Positions 1 through 12,658 of a stretch of 64,000 bases of DNA are shown piece after piece. The DNA lies in NCBI GenBank assembly GCA_964019165.1, contig OZ025276.1, forward strand, positions 14,124,813 to 14,188,812, given 5' to 3'. This DNA is from Mastigias papua (lineage: Eukaryota; Cnidaria; Scyphozoa; Rhizostomeae; Mastigiidae). Below the pieces are notes generated by a model, which did not search any database, was not told the origin of the DNA, and saw only the letters and a program-made list of their open reading frames with translations. Positions within the stretch are counted from its first letter, which is position 1; each line of letters begins with the position of its first letter. The position numbers and the translations under genes are program-made.

Positions 1-1334
1 TACACAGACAGACATGAGCTATACACAGATATAAACACTCTACTGCATATATTACCACAAGAAATCTAGACAAATGCTATGAAAGCGACGATTGTCTTTC
101 TTGAATATCGGAATTTTAAAGGTATATGACTTATCAATTTCCTTAGGTCTCAGAAGTCCAGTACTGCACTTTCTTAAGTTTTTGACCAGTCGAGTCGAGT
201 ACTGTATTCTCATAAGCCACTACGCTTAATAACCTTACTGCCTTACGACAAATGTTGGAATGTATTGATCTCATTGCCTGAGAAAATCTGAATGTACTGC
301 TTTACATTTGGAAAGTACTGCTTTTCTGCTTTACTTAAGTCCCAGTCTAGATACAGTTTGCATCTGCAAAGCACATACTTGCCTGAAATAACATGAAAGA
401 CTTATTTGTGTTTCATTTGGTGAAATTTACCTACTTATCTCTTAACATGGCTTTCATATTAAGAGATAAAACTTCGAGTACTTTCTAAATGTCATGATAA
501 GAGATCCAAATGTAGTGTTCGAAATAGATAGCAGATTTTGCACCGTAATATCTAACGAGATGATTTCTCCTCAAAGCAGAACTGACACCTGAATTGACAG
601 GTCCTATTGGACCTGTATGCAGCAATAATGACAACTCTCCATATTAAAATTGCACACAACTGTAGTTCCTACCTTGATCGAATGTTTTCTTTTTAAGAAT
701 ATGATTGGATACCTCGAACAAGAGTTCCTCCAGATTTTGTTTGGTGAAGCAGAAGACAGCGACACAGTCATCAAAGCAACTTATTTGTAACATTTTATAA
801 AATCATATGAAAGTAGTAGTTTCTGTGGAAAATTTTCCGTTTTATATTAGTTAGTCGGAAATATAGCATACTTTTTCTACTCTTTGCGCTTATTCATAAA
901 TACGAAGGGCATTCGAAATGATATATTTCTTTACGGCTAAGCCATTGAAATAGGACTCACGCAACAATAACTGTTTTATGGCTAAAATAAAGAGCGATAA
1001 ACTATGACAAGGAGTCTATTTGGTCACTCATCTACACGTCTTTTCGGGCTCAACGCCTAGTTCTAAAAGTTCCAATTTTTCTGGCCCTCTCTTGGCCACA
1101 TTGTGGTACTATAAGCTGCTCAATAGTGCCATAGTTTTACTGCATATGTCTTAATCTTTCTGCCCTCTGATATGTATGGTCTATTTTTAAGCTTTTCCGT
1201 GTAGAAACATATATTTTAGATCACTCTTTCCGCCCGACACTATTCTGTTAATTCCTTTGTTACCAATCACCATTTGTTGTTATGGTTACGTTTCTGCGTT
1301 TATCTGCGTTTCACTCATTTGCTGATTTTTCAAA
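1..1334. other. Upstream flank of the RPGR gene
   Basis: No coding exon, RNA gene or recognisable repeat is visible here. The last few hundred bases presumably hold the RPGR promoter and 5' UTR, since the first in-frame ATG is at 1335. I see no convincing TATA box at a fixed distance from it. Confidence 0.4.
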
Positions 1335-4300
1335 ATGGCGTCAATAGATGATAGCGATGTTCCAGGTAAATGTTTATTTTTGTATTTTCCATGAGCTTCT
1401 AGATTACATCATGAACCTTAAGGCCATTTATAAGAAGCATAGAGTCAGGAGGTGCTGTTTTGTGACCGTACACTAATGTATGCTTGTTCTATGGATGTAC
1501 GGATTGGTGAAAATGAAAACACAAACAACACGTCCATTTCCAAAATGCAGACTATTGTTTACACAGAAACTCCCTGATAGCTTTAGTTGTTTATTCATAC
1601 CTATTGGACTTTCAAAAAACAGGCTAGGGGTCCCTGTGATATCAGGTATTTGTCTCGCTGGGAGAAAGTGCTGTTTGTACTTTGTAATGATAATAGAGAA
1701 TCTTTCTTTTCAATCATGGTCTGAAAGAAGTTATGATAGATAGATGATAACCAGCTTCTCAACTTCTTTTTGCTTTTTGAAACTTGCGAGAGCCTCTTGT
1801 GTTAGCTTTTTCCGGTCTATCGTAACATTACTTTAGTTACTTGGTTAATTATCTATTATTTTTGTTTTGTTCAGTTCAGTTCACATTTTCATTCATTTCA
1901 ACTTCGACTTGATAAATACTTTGTAGGCATAATCGCCAGAATACTTAGTATTATGCAATAGTCAATTTATTAATTTTTAAGATTAAAGGCATTAATATGT
2001 GCCTTTGTCTAGGCCTGTACAACTGAACTGCAAGTGTGTATGTTCTTGCAGGTAATATTTTTATTACTTCTGATCTTCCTTGTCCATTTATTTCATAGAA
2101 ACTGGAGCTGTATTTACCTTTGGTAGGAGTAGATTTGCAGACAACTTAGCAAATAAATTTTGGATTAGGAATGATAAAATTGTACATGTTGCCTGTGGTG
2201 ATGAACACTCAATAGTTGTAACAGGTATGCTTGTTTTTCTTTACTAATGGCTATCCCTTTTTTGGCACACTGTTTTGGACTATGGTGATTTTTGATGCTG
2301 TCATCATATAGCACACATATCCCTAAAATCATAGTGCATATGTTTTTGCTTTACTCTAAAAATTGTTGGGTGAAAAAATTTCAGTACATTATGGCTATCC
2401 TTGAATTGTTGAATGTATCAAAATACCCCTAGCTTGCTTATAGAACTTATTTCCTATAAATGCAGATAAAATTTCACAGTAAAGTCTTTGGTAAAGCACA
2501 GTCTCCTTTTGAAACAAGCAATCACTGTTTGCTTAGGACTCTCTAGACTTGGTCCACAGGCCTTGTGTAAATAGTCAATGCTTTTATTGTGCATAGTTCA
2601 ACCAGCGATTGCAAAAAAGAAGATTAGTTTGGTCTTGTCTTTTTGTAATCACATTCTTATGTGTCCTGATGTTCTGAATTTTCAGAATATTTCAGAATCA
2701 CACAGTCTTGATACACCCTGCCTGTTCCATTTTAATTATTTAGTTTGCTTCTTTACTACTGATTTAATCTTTTATTCTATAGACAGGGGAAGGCTATATG
2801 GGTTTGGAGCAAATGATTGGGGGCAACTTGGGCTAGGTCACACAAAGAGTGCCAATAAGCCAAGTTTTATAAGAGGTATGACCCTGCCAATAAAACTTTA
2901 TTGTTTCCCTTATTTGTAACATTGTGCAAAAAGGAATGGATATTGAACTATGCAATTGGAGGTTTGATCATATTGATGATGCTGTGTTGACATAGTGATT
3001 AGAGTATCTACCTTACAACCAAAGTTAGCTTGAAGGTCATGGGTTCAAGGCCAGGTGTAGTCATACCATAGACTTCAAAATGGTAGGCTACCCATTACCT
3101 TACATGTATGGTAGGCAATGGGTAGCCTACAAAATGGTAGGCACTTTACATGTAGGAATGTAAAAGGGGAATTAGACATACAAAGCTACTATTTGACTAG
3201 CCCCCCTCCCACCTGCTGTAGCTTTCACATCATCAACAGACATGTGGCTTAAGGCTACAGATAGAGATGTGTCCTGGGGCACCACCCTGAGTGCCATTGT
3301 TGTGGGAAGTTTGACTATAAACTGACACTAAGCTGATGTATTGGTACTAGAGCACTAGCCTGCAAGTAGCAATTCATAACATGGAGACTGTATTGAGAAA
3401 GAATTTATGAAGCATTCTGCATATTTTTAGCCTATAAGGAAGTCAATCTTTTCTGGAATCATGATTCTATTTTGTATCTTCTTTTGGTAGCACTGAAAGG
3501 AGAGAGAATGACACTTGCAGCTTGTGGAAGAACACATAGTTTAGTTGCATCAGGTATTCACGTGTATTTTCAATATGACTGCATAGAAGAAACACTTTAT
3601 TTAAGCCATTTTACCCCATTTCTTTATCTGATTATCTATCATTTTCAGATTACTTGAGATAAAGCAATTATGATTGGCAATTGTAGTTATATATTGGTTC
3701 AGTCATTCATAAAACATTTTGCATCTTATTAGAATCTGGCAAGATTTTTAGCTTTGGTGCAGGAGGAGATGGACAACTAGGTCATGGTGATACAGAGGTA
3801 TGTAGACAGGAATTTGTTTGCATGTTCTGTTCTATGTTTTTGCATTCCCAAGGAATATCTCCTGATGTTTAAATGGTTTGGTTATATTTTTATGCAGTTG
3901 TGCAAAAATCTTTAATTTAATGTCCAGGTTTTTAAGGAAAATATTGAATTTCAAGGAATTTTCACTGCAGATATGTTAAATTTATACTCTTTTTGCATTA
4001 CTATTTTTATCATTATTATCATTATTATTATTATTATTAGTTTGAAATATCATGAAGGTTGAAATAAATAATGTTGTATTAAGCATTTCTATGGTGAATC
4101 ATGTTGGTTGTTGGGTGATGTGAATAGTTGACCAATGGAGCACAAGGACTTTATTACTTCTTAGAGTTAGTTACTTTAACTTGTATTATTGATTCTATAA
4201 TTCACAACTCCATTTTAATAGCACAAGTCTTATTTTTCAGGATGCCCCTTATCCCAAGCAAATTGCTGGACTACCTTTGGAAAAGGTAAAAATTCTGTCA

Positions 4301-7300
4301 TGTGGTGTATACCACTCAGCCGTGTTATTTGGTAAGTTCATTTTTGTTAGATGACTTTCCTTGAAAACGTCTTAGACATTCAGTGATTTTTTGTTTACTT
4401 ATACATGTGATGTTGTACCCATGTGATGTGGTAAAAGCTATAGTTGTGCTATGTCTTTGCAGAATCTGGTGACTTGTACATTTGGGGTGCAAATGGTGAG
4501 GGACAGACAGGACAGGAAGATGAAGAGCTAAATTCTCCTGAGATCTTGTCAATTGATGACAAAGTATCTTGGGTATCTTGTGGATATTATCATACTGCAC
4601 TAGTAACAGGTTTGGCATCATGGAATCTTTCCTTGTTTGGTTTTTTAGTGACAAGACCTTCATATTATGTTGTTCAGTGTTGTCTGTCATGTGTGCAAAT
4701 ACCCTGCAATTTTTTTTAGTCCCTACTTCTTCCTGCCCCACCTGTCTACCCACAGCTTCTCTCCTTACCTCCTCCCCCTCCCTCCTTTTCTTCCCTCTTT
4801 CATTATCCATTCATCCATTCTTCTGCCACTTCTCTCCCTTTACATCTTATTTACCCCTATTTGGAGATGCAATATATTTGCACAGATCTGTCAGTGATAC
4901 ATGTCTCTTACAGAAATGCAGATTTAGTTTTAGGAGGCTGTAACCCCACCTGCCCCCTCTCCCTTCCTGCCACCTACTGCACCACTGCACTGTTCAGATG
5001 GCATTTATTGTGTATATAGACAGGATCAGTTGTCCATAGTTTTGTTTTTGAGAAGCATAACATATCATAATTTGTGCTTTTCAGAAAGCAATGCATTTTG
5101 TGGCATCAGATGTATTGTGCTTGCGAAGCATGTGTACTGTGGGGAATTTTAAGACAATAACGACGATAAAAATTATTATGGGAAAAGTGCACATTGTCGT
5201 AGATTTATACATAGCGATAATGTAGTGATGTGTACCTCTGCTTTAAACCAGAGTGTTCTCGATTGGGATCCGACTTCGATGCGCTTTCAAAACAGCGTAT
5301 TAGCCCTTTTTGAACAATCGACTAACTACACAATTGCCTAGGTTGCTGACAGACAAGTTAGTGCAAGGCTATATGCAACTGTAGAAGTAAGCTCATTCAC
5401 TATTTCTACTCTCTAGTTTACAAAATGTTCTTTCTTTTGTTCACAGATGGTGGAAAACTATACACATTTGGTGAAAACGAGAATGGAAAACTAGGTCTAA
5501 AAGAGGAGCAGTTAAGTGATACATCACGACCTCAGCCTGTGGCAACAAAAGGTGGACATTTTACGGCAGTGGCTTGTGGCTCTGGCCATACATTGGCCCT
5601 TAATCAAGAAGGGCACGTATTTTCATTTGGAGATGGTAGTAGAGGACAGCTTGGGCAGGGAACTCGTATCCAGGAGTTGGGAGAGCCATCAATGATCGAA
5701 CAGCTGAGTAAATCAAAAGTCAAAGCTATATCGTGTGGAGATTGCCATAGTGCTGTCATTACTGGTATGGTCAATTTGTTTTGTAAGTTTGGTTTTGTTT
5801 TTTAAGTTAGGTGATGTGATGGAATTTGTTCTGAGCTTTTTTTATTATCGGCTTGCATTGGGTTAGAATACATGGAGATGACAGGCTGTTTATCCAAATG
5901 GACTTCCCATCATTTAATGATGATCATGATGATCATGATGATGGTGATGATGGTGATGATCATGATCATGATGATTAAGGATGATAGTAATCAATTGTTA
6001 TTCTTCATTTATTATTCTTCGTATACTTCAGAAATATCTTTGACTTGTTTTGTAGTTTTCTTGAAATTGTATTATTTTTATTTCATTTTGCGCTATTCAA
6101 CTCTCATGTCTTTGAAATTAGGCTTAGGCAATTTGTCGTACTATGATTTGGACTCTAATCGTTGGTTTCCTTTCAGAGAGCGGTAAACTGTTCACGTTTG
6201 GTGATGGAAGGCATGGGAAGCTTGGACAAGGCGAAGAGTGTTTCTCTAATCAATTCCGCCCCGTAAGGGTTGCAAGGTTTGAGAATTTTAACGTCGAGTC
6301 AGTAAGTTGTGGTGGATGTCATACTCTTGTGACTGCTTTGGTAAAGGAGCCTGGAGCGAGTGACGATGAGGACGAAGAAGATAGCTGTCTCAACGCCTCA
6401 ATGCCCTCTGCTTATCCACAAGTCAGCATGGAAGATGCAAACACAACCCTAAGGCCTTATAGTCTGGCAAATACAATCCCGATGGTGTCTCCGCGAGACA
6501 AAAGGAGGCAAAAGGAATCCGAGGCTAGTATTTCTTTTTGAATGTATCATTTCAAGCGTATCTTCTAACAGAGTTTCTGCTTTTATTTTATTTCTGATCT
6601 ATATCATAATCTGTGCCGTGTTTTTTCAAACTCTGCATCTCATGTCCCCTACAGCATGAAAAAGTAGCATCATGTTTAGGCATACTGAAAAGCTTTTTCC
6701 TCCGACACTCGTCAGAGTATGAAACGTCGGATAGCGACCTTTCATATTCATCATATCACGTGTATCCGCATCTGGCTATATATTTTGGTTCACCTTTCGG
6801 TCGCAATCCGACGTTTCATGCTCTGACGAGTGTCGGACGAAAAAAGCTTTCAGTATGCCTAGAACATGGTGCCGCTTTTTCATGCTGTAGTGAAGTTCTG
6901 TAGAACCAACAGACTTTTCTCTTGTGTTATGCGGACTGGTCCTTGTTGATATTTTGTAAATCTTTTAGCGCTTTTTTCCAATGTTATTTCATAATTACGA
7001 CAGAGGAGCATGTTATTTGTATAATTTTACTAACACCTTGTTCATTATTTATCGTTTTTATGTCTGTTTGCCCTCAAATCCTTATGAAAATATTTTTCAA
7101 CAAGCTACGGGCCTAAATCTAATTTATTATGAAAAGTAAAGATCGTGCTCTCATTCATTTTAGTCCTCATTTTCTCTTGGTTGAGTAATGTAAACACAAG
7201 ATTTCATCTTAGTCAGGCCTGACTAGCTTGGAAGACATGAAATAATCGTTTGTCTAGCGTTTATCATCGAAAGGGAGCCGAAGATACCTAGGACTTCATT

Positions 7301-10300
7301 CCTAGATATAAAATGAGAGCTCCAGCACAAGAACGAATGGTTTTGAAGCGAGTCTGTTCATGTTCTTGTCCAACGAAGTAATTTTAGACCTCTACACGCT
7401 TTTTCATAAGGAACCTAGCTCAGGGCCTAGTTTCAATAGTTCCTTAGTTTTGGACCTCCAATGATCAAATTGTAGTACTAAAAGTTCCTAAATAGTTCCT
7501 TAATTTCCACGGCACATTTAGTGCCATAAAAATGGTACAGATACAAGTAACCCATTGAAATTCTGAATTTTACCTTTAATTTTGGCAATAAGTTCAGACA
7601 AAAATCACAAAGAAGGTAATGATGCACTTGACACGAACATAGTATACAATCTATGTGAGTTTTGGCTGGAAATAATCATGGTTAGAGTTCTCAATTGTCC
7701 ATGTTTGCGACACTTTCTTTTGTTTTTTATTTCTTGGTTCCTTGGGTGTCTCGGTGGTTTTACGTTTTTTGATTTTCGCGGATGATGATGATGCGGCGAG
7801 CAGTGTTGGCTGAAACCGGCTTCCTACCCTCTGATTGTGTCCTATTATAAAAATTTTCAAATTGAAAGTTCCTTAGGGATTTCTCCTTCGGTAGTATTAG
7901 TGCTTTAAACATTTCAATAGTCTACATGTAGGTTCCTTATAAAATGGTTTCTTATAAAAAAGAAAGCATCCAAGTCTACAAATTTGTCATGTATTGAAGT
8001 GTTTTCCCACTGACCACAGATTCGTGTTTCGCATGGTGACTAATCCATCTTAAGAATTTTTCTGTTACGCATTTCTATCCCGCTTGGTATCTAGCCTTGA
8101 TGTCATGAATGGCTTTAAGTAAATCGTAAATATTCACCTTAGAGTACAAAATAATAAGGACCCTCCTAGCTACTAAAGGCTATTAGCTGATGATAGGGGG
8201 GTGCTTTTGGGCTGCATCCCAACTCTGATCCAAGCTTGCCGGCTTGCTCGAAGCCTTGTTTATGTTCTAATACTTATGAGCAATTCTTTCCTTTATAGAA
8301 TCTGGCCAATTCGTTCAGCGGTAGAATAGGGAATCAACAGGGATTGTCGCTAGCCGGCTTTTCACTAGATCGCAACCGATTACCACAGATAGAGAAATTG
8401 AATCGTAAGACTTATCTAAAACCTTGTATACAATCATTTTTCATATGTGTATCAATATTTCCTGCACTTGAAGTAGTTTACCTCAGAACGCTTGGGTCCT
8501 TCTTGTATGTTTTTGAACTGAAGAATTTCACACGAAGAGAACATACAAAGACTGAAATCACCCCAAGGTTTAGCAAGCATAGATATATGAAAAAGTATGG
8601 TTGTCTAGTTTCACTTGGTTTGTTTTTACTTCTGTACTTTTGAACGCTGTACGAACCCATATAGTGTTCTTTATCTGGAAATAGTCTGTGTTTTTGAATG
8701 GTGAAATTTCTATAATTGATAATTTTAGCACTTAAATCATATCTAGAGCCTTAGATGGACATTTGAAACTTACCTTGAGCATTCATTTTCAATTTTCAGT
8801 TCCGAAGAAAACAAAAGAAGAAGCCATCGAATCTAAACTTCAAGCTGAAGAGGTGAATGCAACAGATCGTTACTTTCTATAGCAGACCTTATTGGTGTAA
8901 TTATCAAAGAACAACCGTTTCATCATTCATTAGAGCTATCATCACAATCAGTTTCATCAGGTTCACCACCTTCCCCGTTGTCATCATCAGCACCACTGTC
9001 ACCATTTTTGTTATCTAAGTTGTTATCACAACAGTTCTGAGTGAATTCTTACTGGTCTTAATGCGATGACCATCAGCCACCATTGTTCGTCTGATCTCCC
9101 TTTGCATCCCTTGCGAGGCCTAGAGTGACCTCAAGGGCCAATGATCGCCTGCGAATTTGGTTGAAAGAGGTGATTGAGTTGGATGTTATTTAGCGCGAAC
9201 CATTGAGCCTATTGTTCATTCCTAGGGCCTGGTTGGACAGTTTGCCACAGGTCATCAATGTCTGCCCCAGTTCTGAATTTCGATGAAATTAATCGCTATC
9301 ATTTTAAGAGCAGTGTCCCCCTGTGCCTGCTCACTGCCACGACGAGGTCTCCAACCATGGGCTAGTAGTTGTCTATATTATCGTTGTCATTATCCTCCTC
9401 GTCTGCATCATCACCATCTTCATGATTGTTGTCATTTTTTTCTTCATCATTATCATTGTCATTTTCACTATCATAATTATATCAAAACTATCTTCCCCTA
9501 CGCGGCTACGGATTTTCTTCCTCATCGTTGTCGTGGTCGTGGGTTTTTTTGTTCTTGCGGTTATCCCCTCCCCCCCCCCCCCCACTGCCACCGTCTTTGA
9601 CATAGTCATATTTAAAGTCACCGGCACTATTTTCGTTACCATTTCAACGATATCACTGTCTCCATGGACCCATGCTGCTTTTTTGTTATTTCTCTATGTC
9701 ATGGCTCCGGGGTAGTCATAGTTGTTGTTCCCCATGGCATTGTTCTTGTAGTATGTAACGTAGCTTGTTGTTAATAGTATTGAGTAGTATGTCTTGTAGC
9801 TTTTAAGGAATGTAAAACAATCTCCATCGACATCAACTACTGTTGTTACGATTTTTATTTTCAATTTTGTTGACTGAATAAATTCATTTAACAGCTAATT
9901 TGGTACCCATTTACGTACTTTTTATTTGCCATTTTTTGTCTTGTAAACTAAAACTACTGCGTCCATTTTGCTTCAGAGCACAGTACCTGATAGCAAAATA
10001 AAATCTGCAACGAGTGAAGTAGTTAAGATCGAAAATAAAAAGAACTCTGAAAAGAGCATGGATAAGTTGAGAAGAAGAATTGAAGATGAACTAAATGAAG
10101 AAGCTGCAAAATCAGGAAAAGCTAATGAGAAGGTGAGACTAGGATTGAACAACTCAAGAGATGGCATATATGTCCATAATGTCAATATGTGCAATTTTCC
10201 TCGTACGAAATGTTGAGACTGTTTAAGCTGGCTTGGTTCTTTTCTGTTTGGCTCATGATTGGTCTAGCCCTTTGTAAAGCCTTAAGGTTTTAATTGCCAT

Positions 10301-12658
10301 TCTCAAAATTTCTTTTTGCTGAGAGTACCCATGGCTAAAATGTAGCTTACGTTAGAGGTGTGAATGGATGGCAGGCCAGATTTGCGGAAATTGAATGTGG
10401 GTGAAGGGTTGGAAGGGGAGAGTGGCTAGATAGAGAAAGGGTTTAGCCTGCAATGTTTACATTTTCTACAGACATAGTTGGATCAGGTAGCTAGCTATAC
10501 ACAACTGATAGCATTTGTCTGGTGTTCTAAAATTATGTTTTACTGTTGCATTTGTTTGGCTGGTTTGTTACATCATGCTCTCTTTCTCAGTCATCAGAAG
10601 ACAAACAGCCTGCTAAAAAGCAAGAAGAAAGTGAACAAGACAGTGGTGAAGAAGACAGTGGTGAAGAATATGAAACTGATGAAGATGAGGCAGAAGATGA
10701 TGAAGATACGAATAAAACAGTTAGTAAATCTGCTACTAAGAAGGAAATGGAACAAAAATCTGCAGAGCATTCAAAAGTGGTCAAGAAGAAAGATGATGAA
10801 GACGAAGAAGAAGAGGAAGAGGAGGAAGGAGAAAGTGAATATGAAACTGATGAAGAAGAGGAAGAAGATGAAGAAGATGAAGAAAGAGGGGTAGATAAGA
10901 ATGAAAAACTTCAAAAGACGAGTAACAAAGCTCAAGAAACCAAGAAAAATCTACAGGCTGTTTCTAAAAAGAAAGATGTGGAGAAGAAGGTGATTCCCGA
11001 GAGTGAAAAGAAGATAAAACAAGAACATAAGAAGAGCGATCATGCAGATGATGAAGAAGATGAAGATGATGAAGATGAGGATGATGAAGATGATGAAGAT
11101 GAAGATGATGAAGAAGAGGACGAAGGTTTGTATCCTGCTTGTCAGTATTCGTTTTCAGTCGATTTTGTCAGAATGACAAGTTTAAATAGGACCTCTTACC
11201 TTGGCTCTATGGTTGTTCCTTTGACAATATATAATAGTGGTGCTATTTTATGGACATCATATTGTCAATTGCCACTCATGAACACGATCAATTGCTCGCT
11301 CCAGTGTTAAACTAGATATGACTTAGGTCCCCGTTTCCTATTGTGTTTAGTGCTGTTCCCCTTTTACAATGAATGAGATTCCCCCGTCACCAAATTCAAC
11401 TATAGCTACTTTTGGATCGCTGACGTCATAGGATGTTAGTTTGCAGCCCAAAAATTATACCATTGTATCACCCATTTTATTCGTTCATCAGATATAAAGG
11501 AAAGCCAATCGATGGAAAATGGACAGGGGCAGTTCTGCTAGAAAGACCATGTTGGTCGAGCCTTGTGAACAATACGTCATTTATAATTGATAATAGCAGC
11601 TTGCCATTCCCAGCTTAAAAGCTTAGTTTTTCCCTGGAGGGAAGTCCCCCAAGGTTGGGAAGCGTGGGTTTAATTGGTTGTCGTTTTTTATTCCCGAAGG
11701 CGTTGAAGATGAGGATGACGAAGAGGATGAAGATGAGGGGGAAGATGAAGAAGACGACGAGGAAGGAGATGAAGAAATTGAAGAGGATAAGACTAAAGTA
11801 ATTAAGAAATCAGGAAAAGATGAAAGCCAGAAAGAAACGGAAAAGAGTAAGACGAATAAGGAGAAGAGCAAAAGTGATGCGAAGGAGAAAGTAAAAAGTA
11901 GCAAAGAGAAGAAGAAGAAAGAAAAAGATAAGAAAGACAATGAAGCCAAGGATAATGAGAATGAAGAAGATAAAGACGTCGATGGAAAGAAAGAAATAAA
12001 CAACAATAAGCCTGGGGATGAAAATGAAGAACAAATTGACAATTCCCAAGCACCGAAAAAATCGAAAGTAGGTCGCAGTGAATCACTTTTTTAAATCATT
12101 TACCACCCCTTTCACAGTCTTTATATTAATTTTTGTTTAAGTTGTTACAAGACAAATTAATGTTTTACCATTGGACTACTTATTGAATAGTTTTGTTGAT
12201 CACTCTACATTTCTCTACATTGCTATGCTCCATCTCTGCAAAGTTCTATATGTAGTATATTTTTTTCTTAATGTTGTGTTATATTTTACTATGTTTTTGT
12301 GTCTCAATGTGTTGTCTTCTATTGTACTTTTTAAATTTTTATTGGAAAGTATTTTGATCTCTGAATTACCTACTAGGTTCATCTTTAGGTCAGAAGATAT
12401 TGTGTTTACATTACACTATATTGTCTACTTCCTCTGTTTTCTTAGTTTGGAAATCTCTTTGGAAGAAAAAAGCAGCAGGCCCCAGCAAACAGTGACCTGG
12501 CTGCGCAACAGACTGCGGAAAAGAACCCTGATGATAACACAGATACGAAAGGTCAAGAAACTATTGATCAGAAGAAAGATCAGGGTCAAGCCAAGGAGCC
12601 TGTAAAAGTAAGTGGTGCGAAGAAAACTGGAAAGTCAGGGGTGTGTAATATTCTCTGA
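1335..12658 (+). CDS. RPGR: RPGR orthologue: RCC1 propeller, acidic tail, CAAX end
   Basis: RPGR is a ciliary transition-zone scaffold that binds RPGRIP1 and PDE6D. Exons read by eye: 1335-1365, 2099-2224, 2783-2875, 3491-3553, 3733-3797, 4241-4331, 4463-4609, 5447-5764, 6177 to about 6527, possibly a 23-nt exon 7593-7615, 8299-8404, 8800-8852, 9977-10132, 10591-11125, 11700-12067 and 12446-12658. All listed junctions keep frame and would give about 912 residues. Seven CGxxH[ST] motifs (CGDEHS, CGRTHS, CGVYHS, CGYYHT, CGSGHT, CGDCHS, CGGCHT) mark seven RCC1 blades over residues ~11-365. The start TGAVFTFG and the segment [12 protein letters not shown] are RPGR-like rather than generic RCC1. 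A Glu/Asp/Lys-rich tail follows, and the protein ends CNIL. The junction after 6527 is uncertain: the next clear exon (8299) is phase 0, and the alternatives are a donor after 6342 (TTG/gtaaag) or termination at the TGA at 6539-6541. Introns hold a SINE and a fold-back element. Confidence 0.9.
2985..3330 (+). mobile_element. tRNA-derived SINE in RPGR intron
   Basis: An A-box-like stretch (TAGTGATTAGAG, from about 2995) is followed about 45 bases later by a B-box-like GGTTCAAGGCC. This spacing suits an internal pol III promoter. A non-coding body with local duplications (the phrase around 'atggtaggc' recurs at 3080-3145) follows. It is degenerate as a tRNA, so a SINE is more likely than a tRNA gene. 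The 3' limit is approximate. Confidence 0.5.
5918..5976. repeat. (GAT)n microsatellite
   Basis: Imperfect run of GATGATCAT and GATGGT units in the intron between the RPGR exons ending at 5764 and starting at 6177. Confidence 0.8.
6649..6918. mobile_element. Fold-back (hairpin) element in RPGR intron
   Basis: Arms 6649-6739 and 6799-6890 are inverted copies of each other with a few mismatches. They share CTACAGCATG, GGCATACTGAAA, CCGACACTCGTCAGAG and GAAACGTCGG, and enclose a ~60-bp loop. The loop, the right arm and a further ~28 bases recur at 49189-49366, so this is a dispersed repeat. It has no coding capacity and is best described as a non-autonomous fold-back or MITE-like element. I could not identify a target-site duplication. 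Confidence 0.75.
9371..9600. repeat. CAT/CTT-rich low-complexity tract with C-run
   Basis: Imperfect simple-sequence DNA in an RPGR intron, including a C-run at about 9565-9583. Open frames on both strands here encode only biased His, Ile or Met runs and are not genes. Confidence 0.7.
10591..12067 (+). other. RPGR: Acidic repeat-rich tail exons of RPGR
   Basis: The exons 10591-11125 and 11700-12067 encode runs of Glu and Asp alternating with Lys. A recurring E-Y-E-T-D-E motif occurs twice (near 10666 and 10837). The composition resembles the Glu-rich ORF15 region of vertebrate RPGR, but with Asp and Lys in place of Gly, so homology cannot be claimed from composition alone. The junction after 11125 (GAA G/gtttgt) joins in phase to 11700 after a cccgaag acceptor. 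Reading past the donor at 12068 instead would stop at 12094. Confidence 0.75.
12608..12658 (+). other. RPGR: Alternative donor or CAAX-encoding RPGR 3' end
   Basis: At 12608 a consensus donor (AAA/gtaagt) coincides with an open frame that continues 16 codons to TGA at 12656-12658, ending S-G-V-C-N-I-L. Human RPGR constitutive isoforms end in a CTIL prenylation box, so the read-through end is probably real. Use of the donor would remove the box and offers a plausible isoform switch. No downstream exon was recognised. Confidence 0.65.

Noticed and set aside
4325..4810. 161-codon minus-strand frame
   Set aside because: Overlaps RPGR exon 4463-4609, has no recognisable domain, and has no splice-consistent continuation.
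9323..9715. 130-codon plus-strand frame resembling membrane segments
   Set aside because: Encoded by CAT/ATT simple-sequence DNA in an RPGR intron; the apparent hydrophobicity is a composition effect.
11623..12049. Minus-strand Ser/Phe-rich frames
   Set aside because: Mirror image of the acidic RPGR exon; composition is explained by the GAA/GAT codons on the plus strand.
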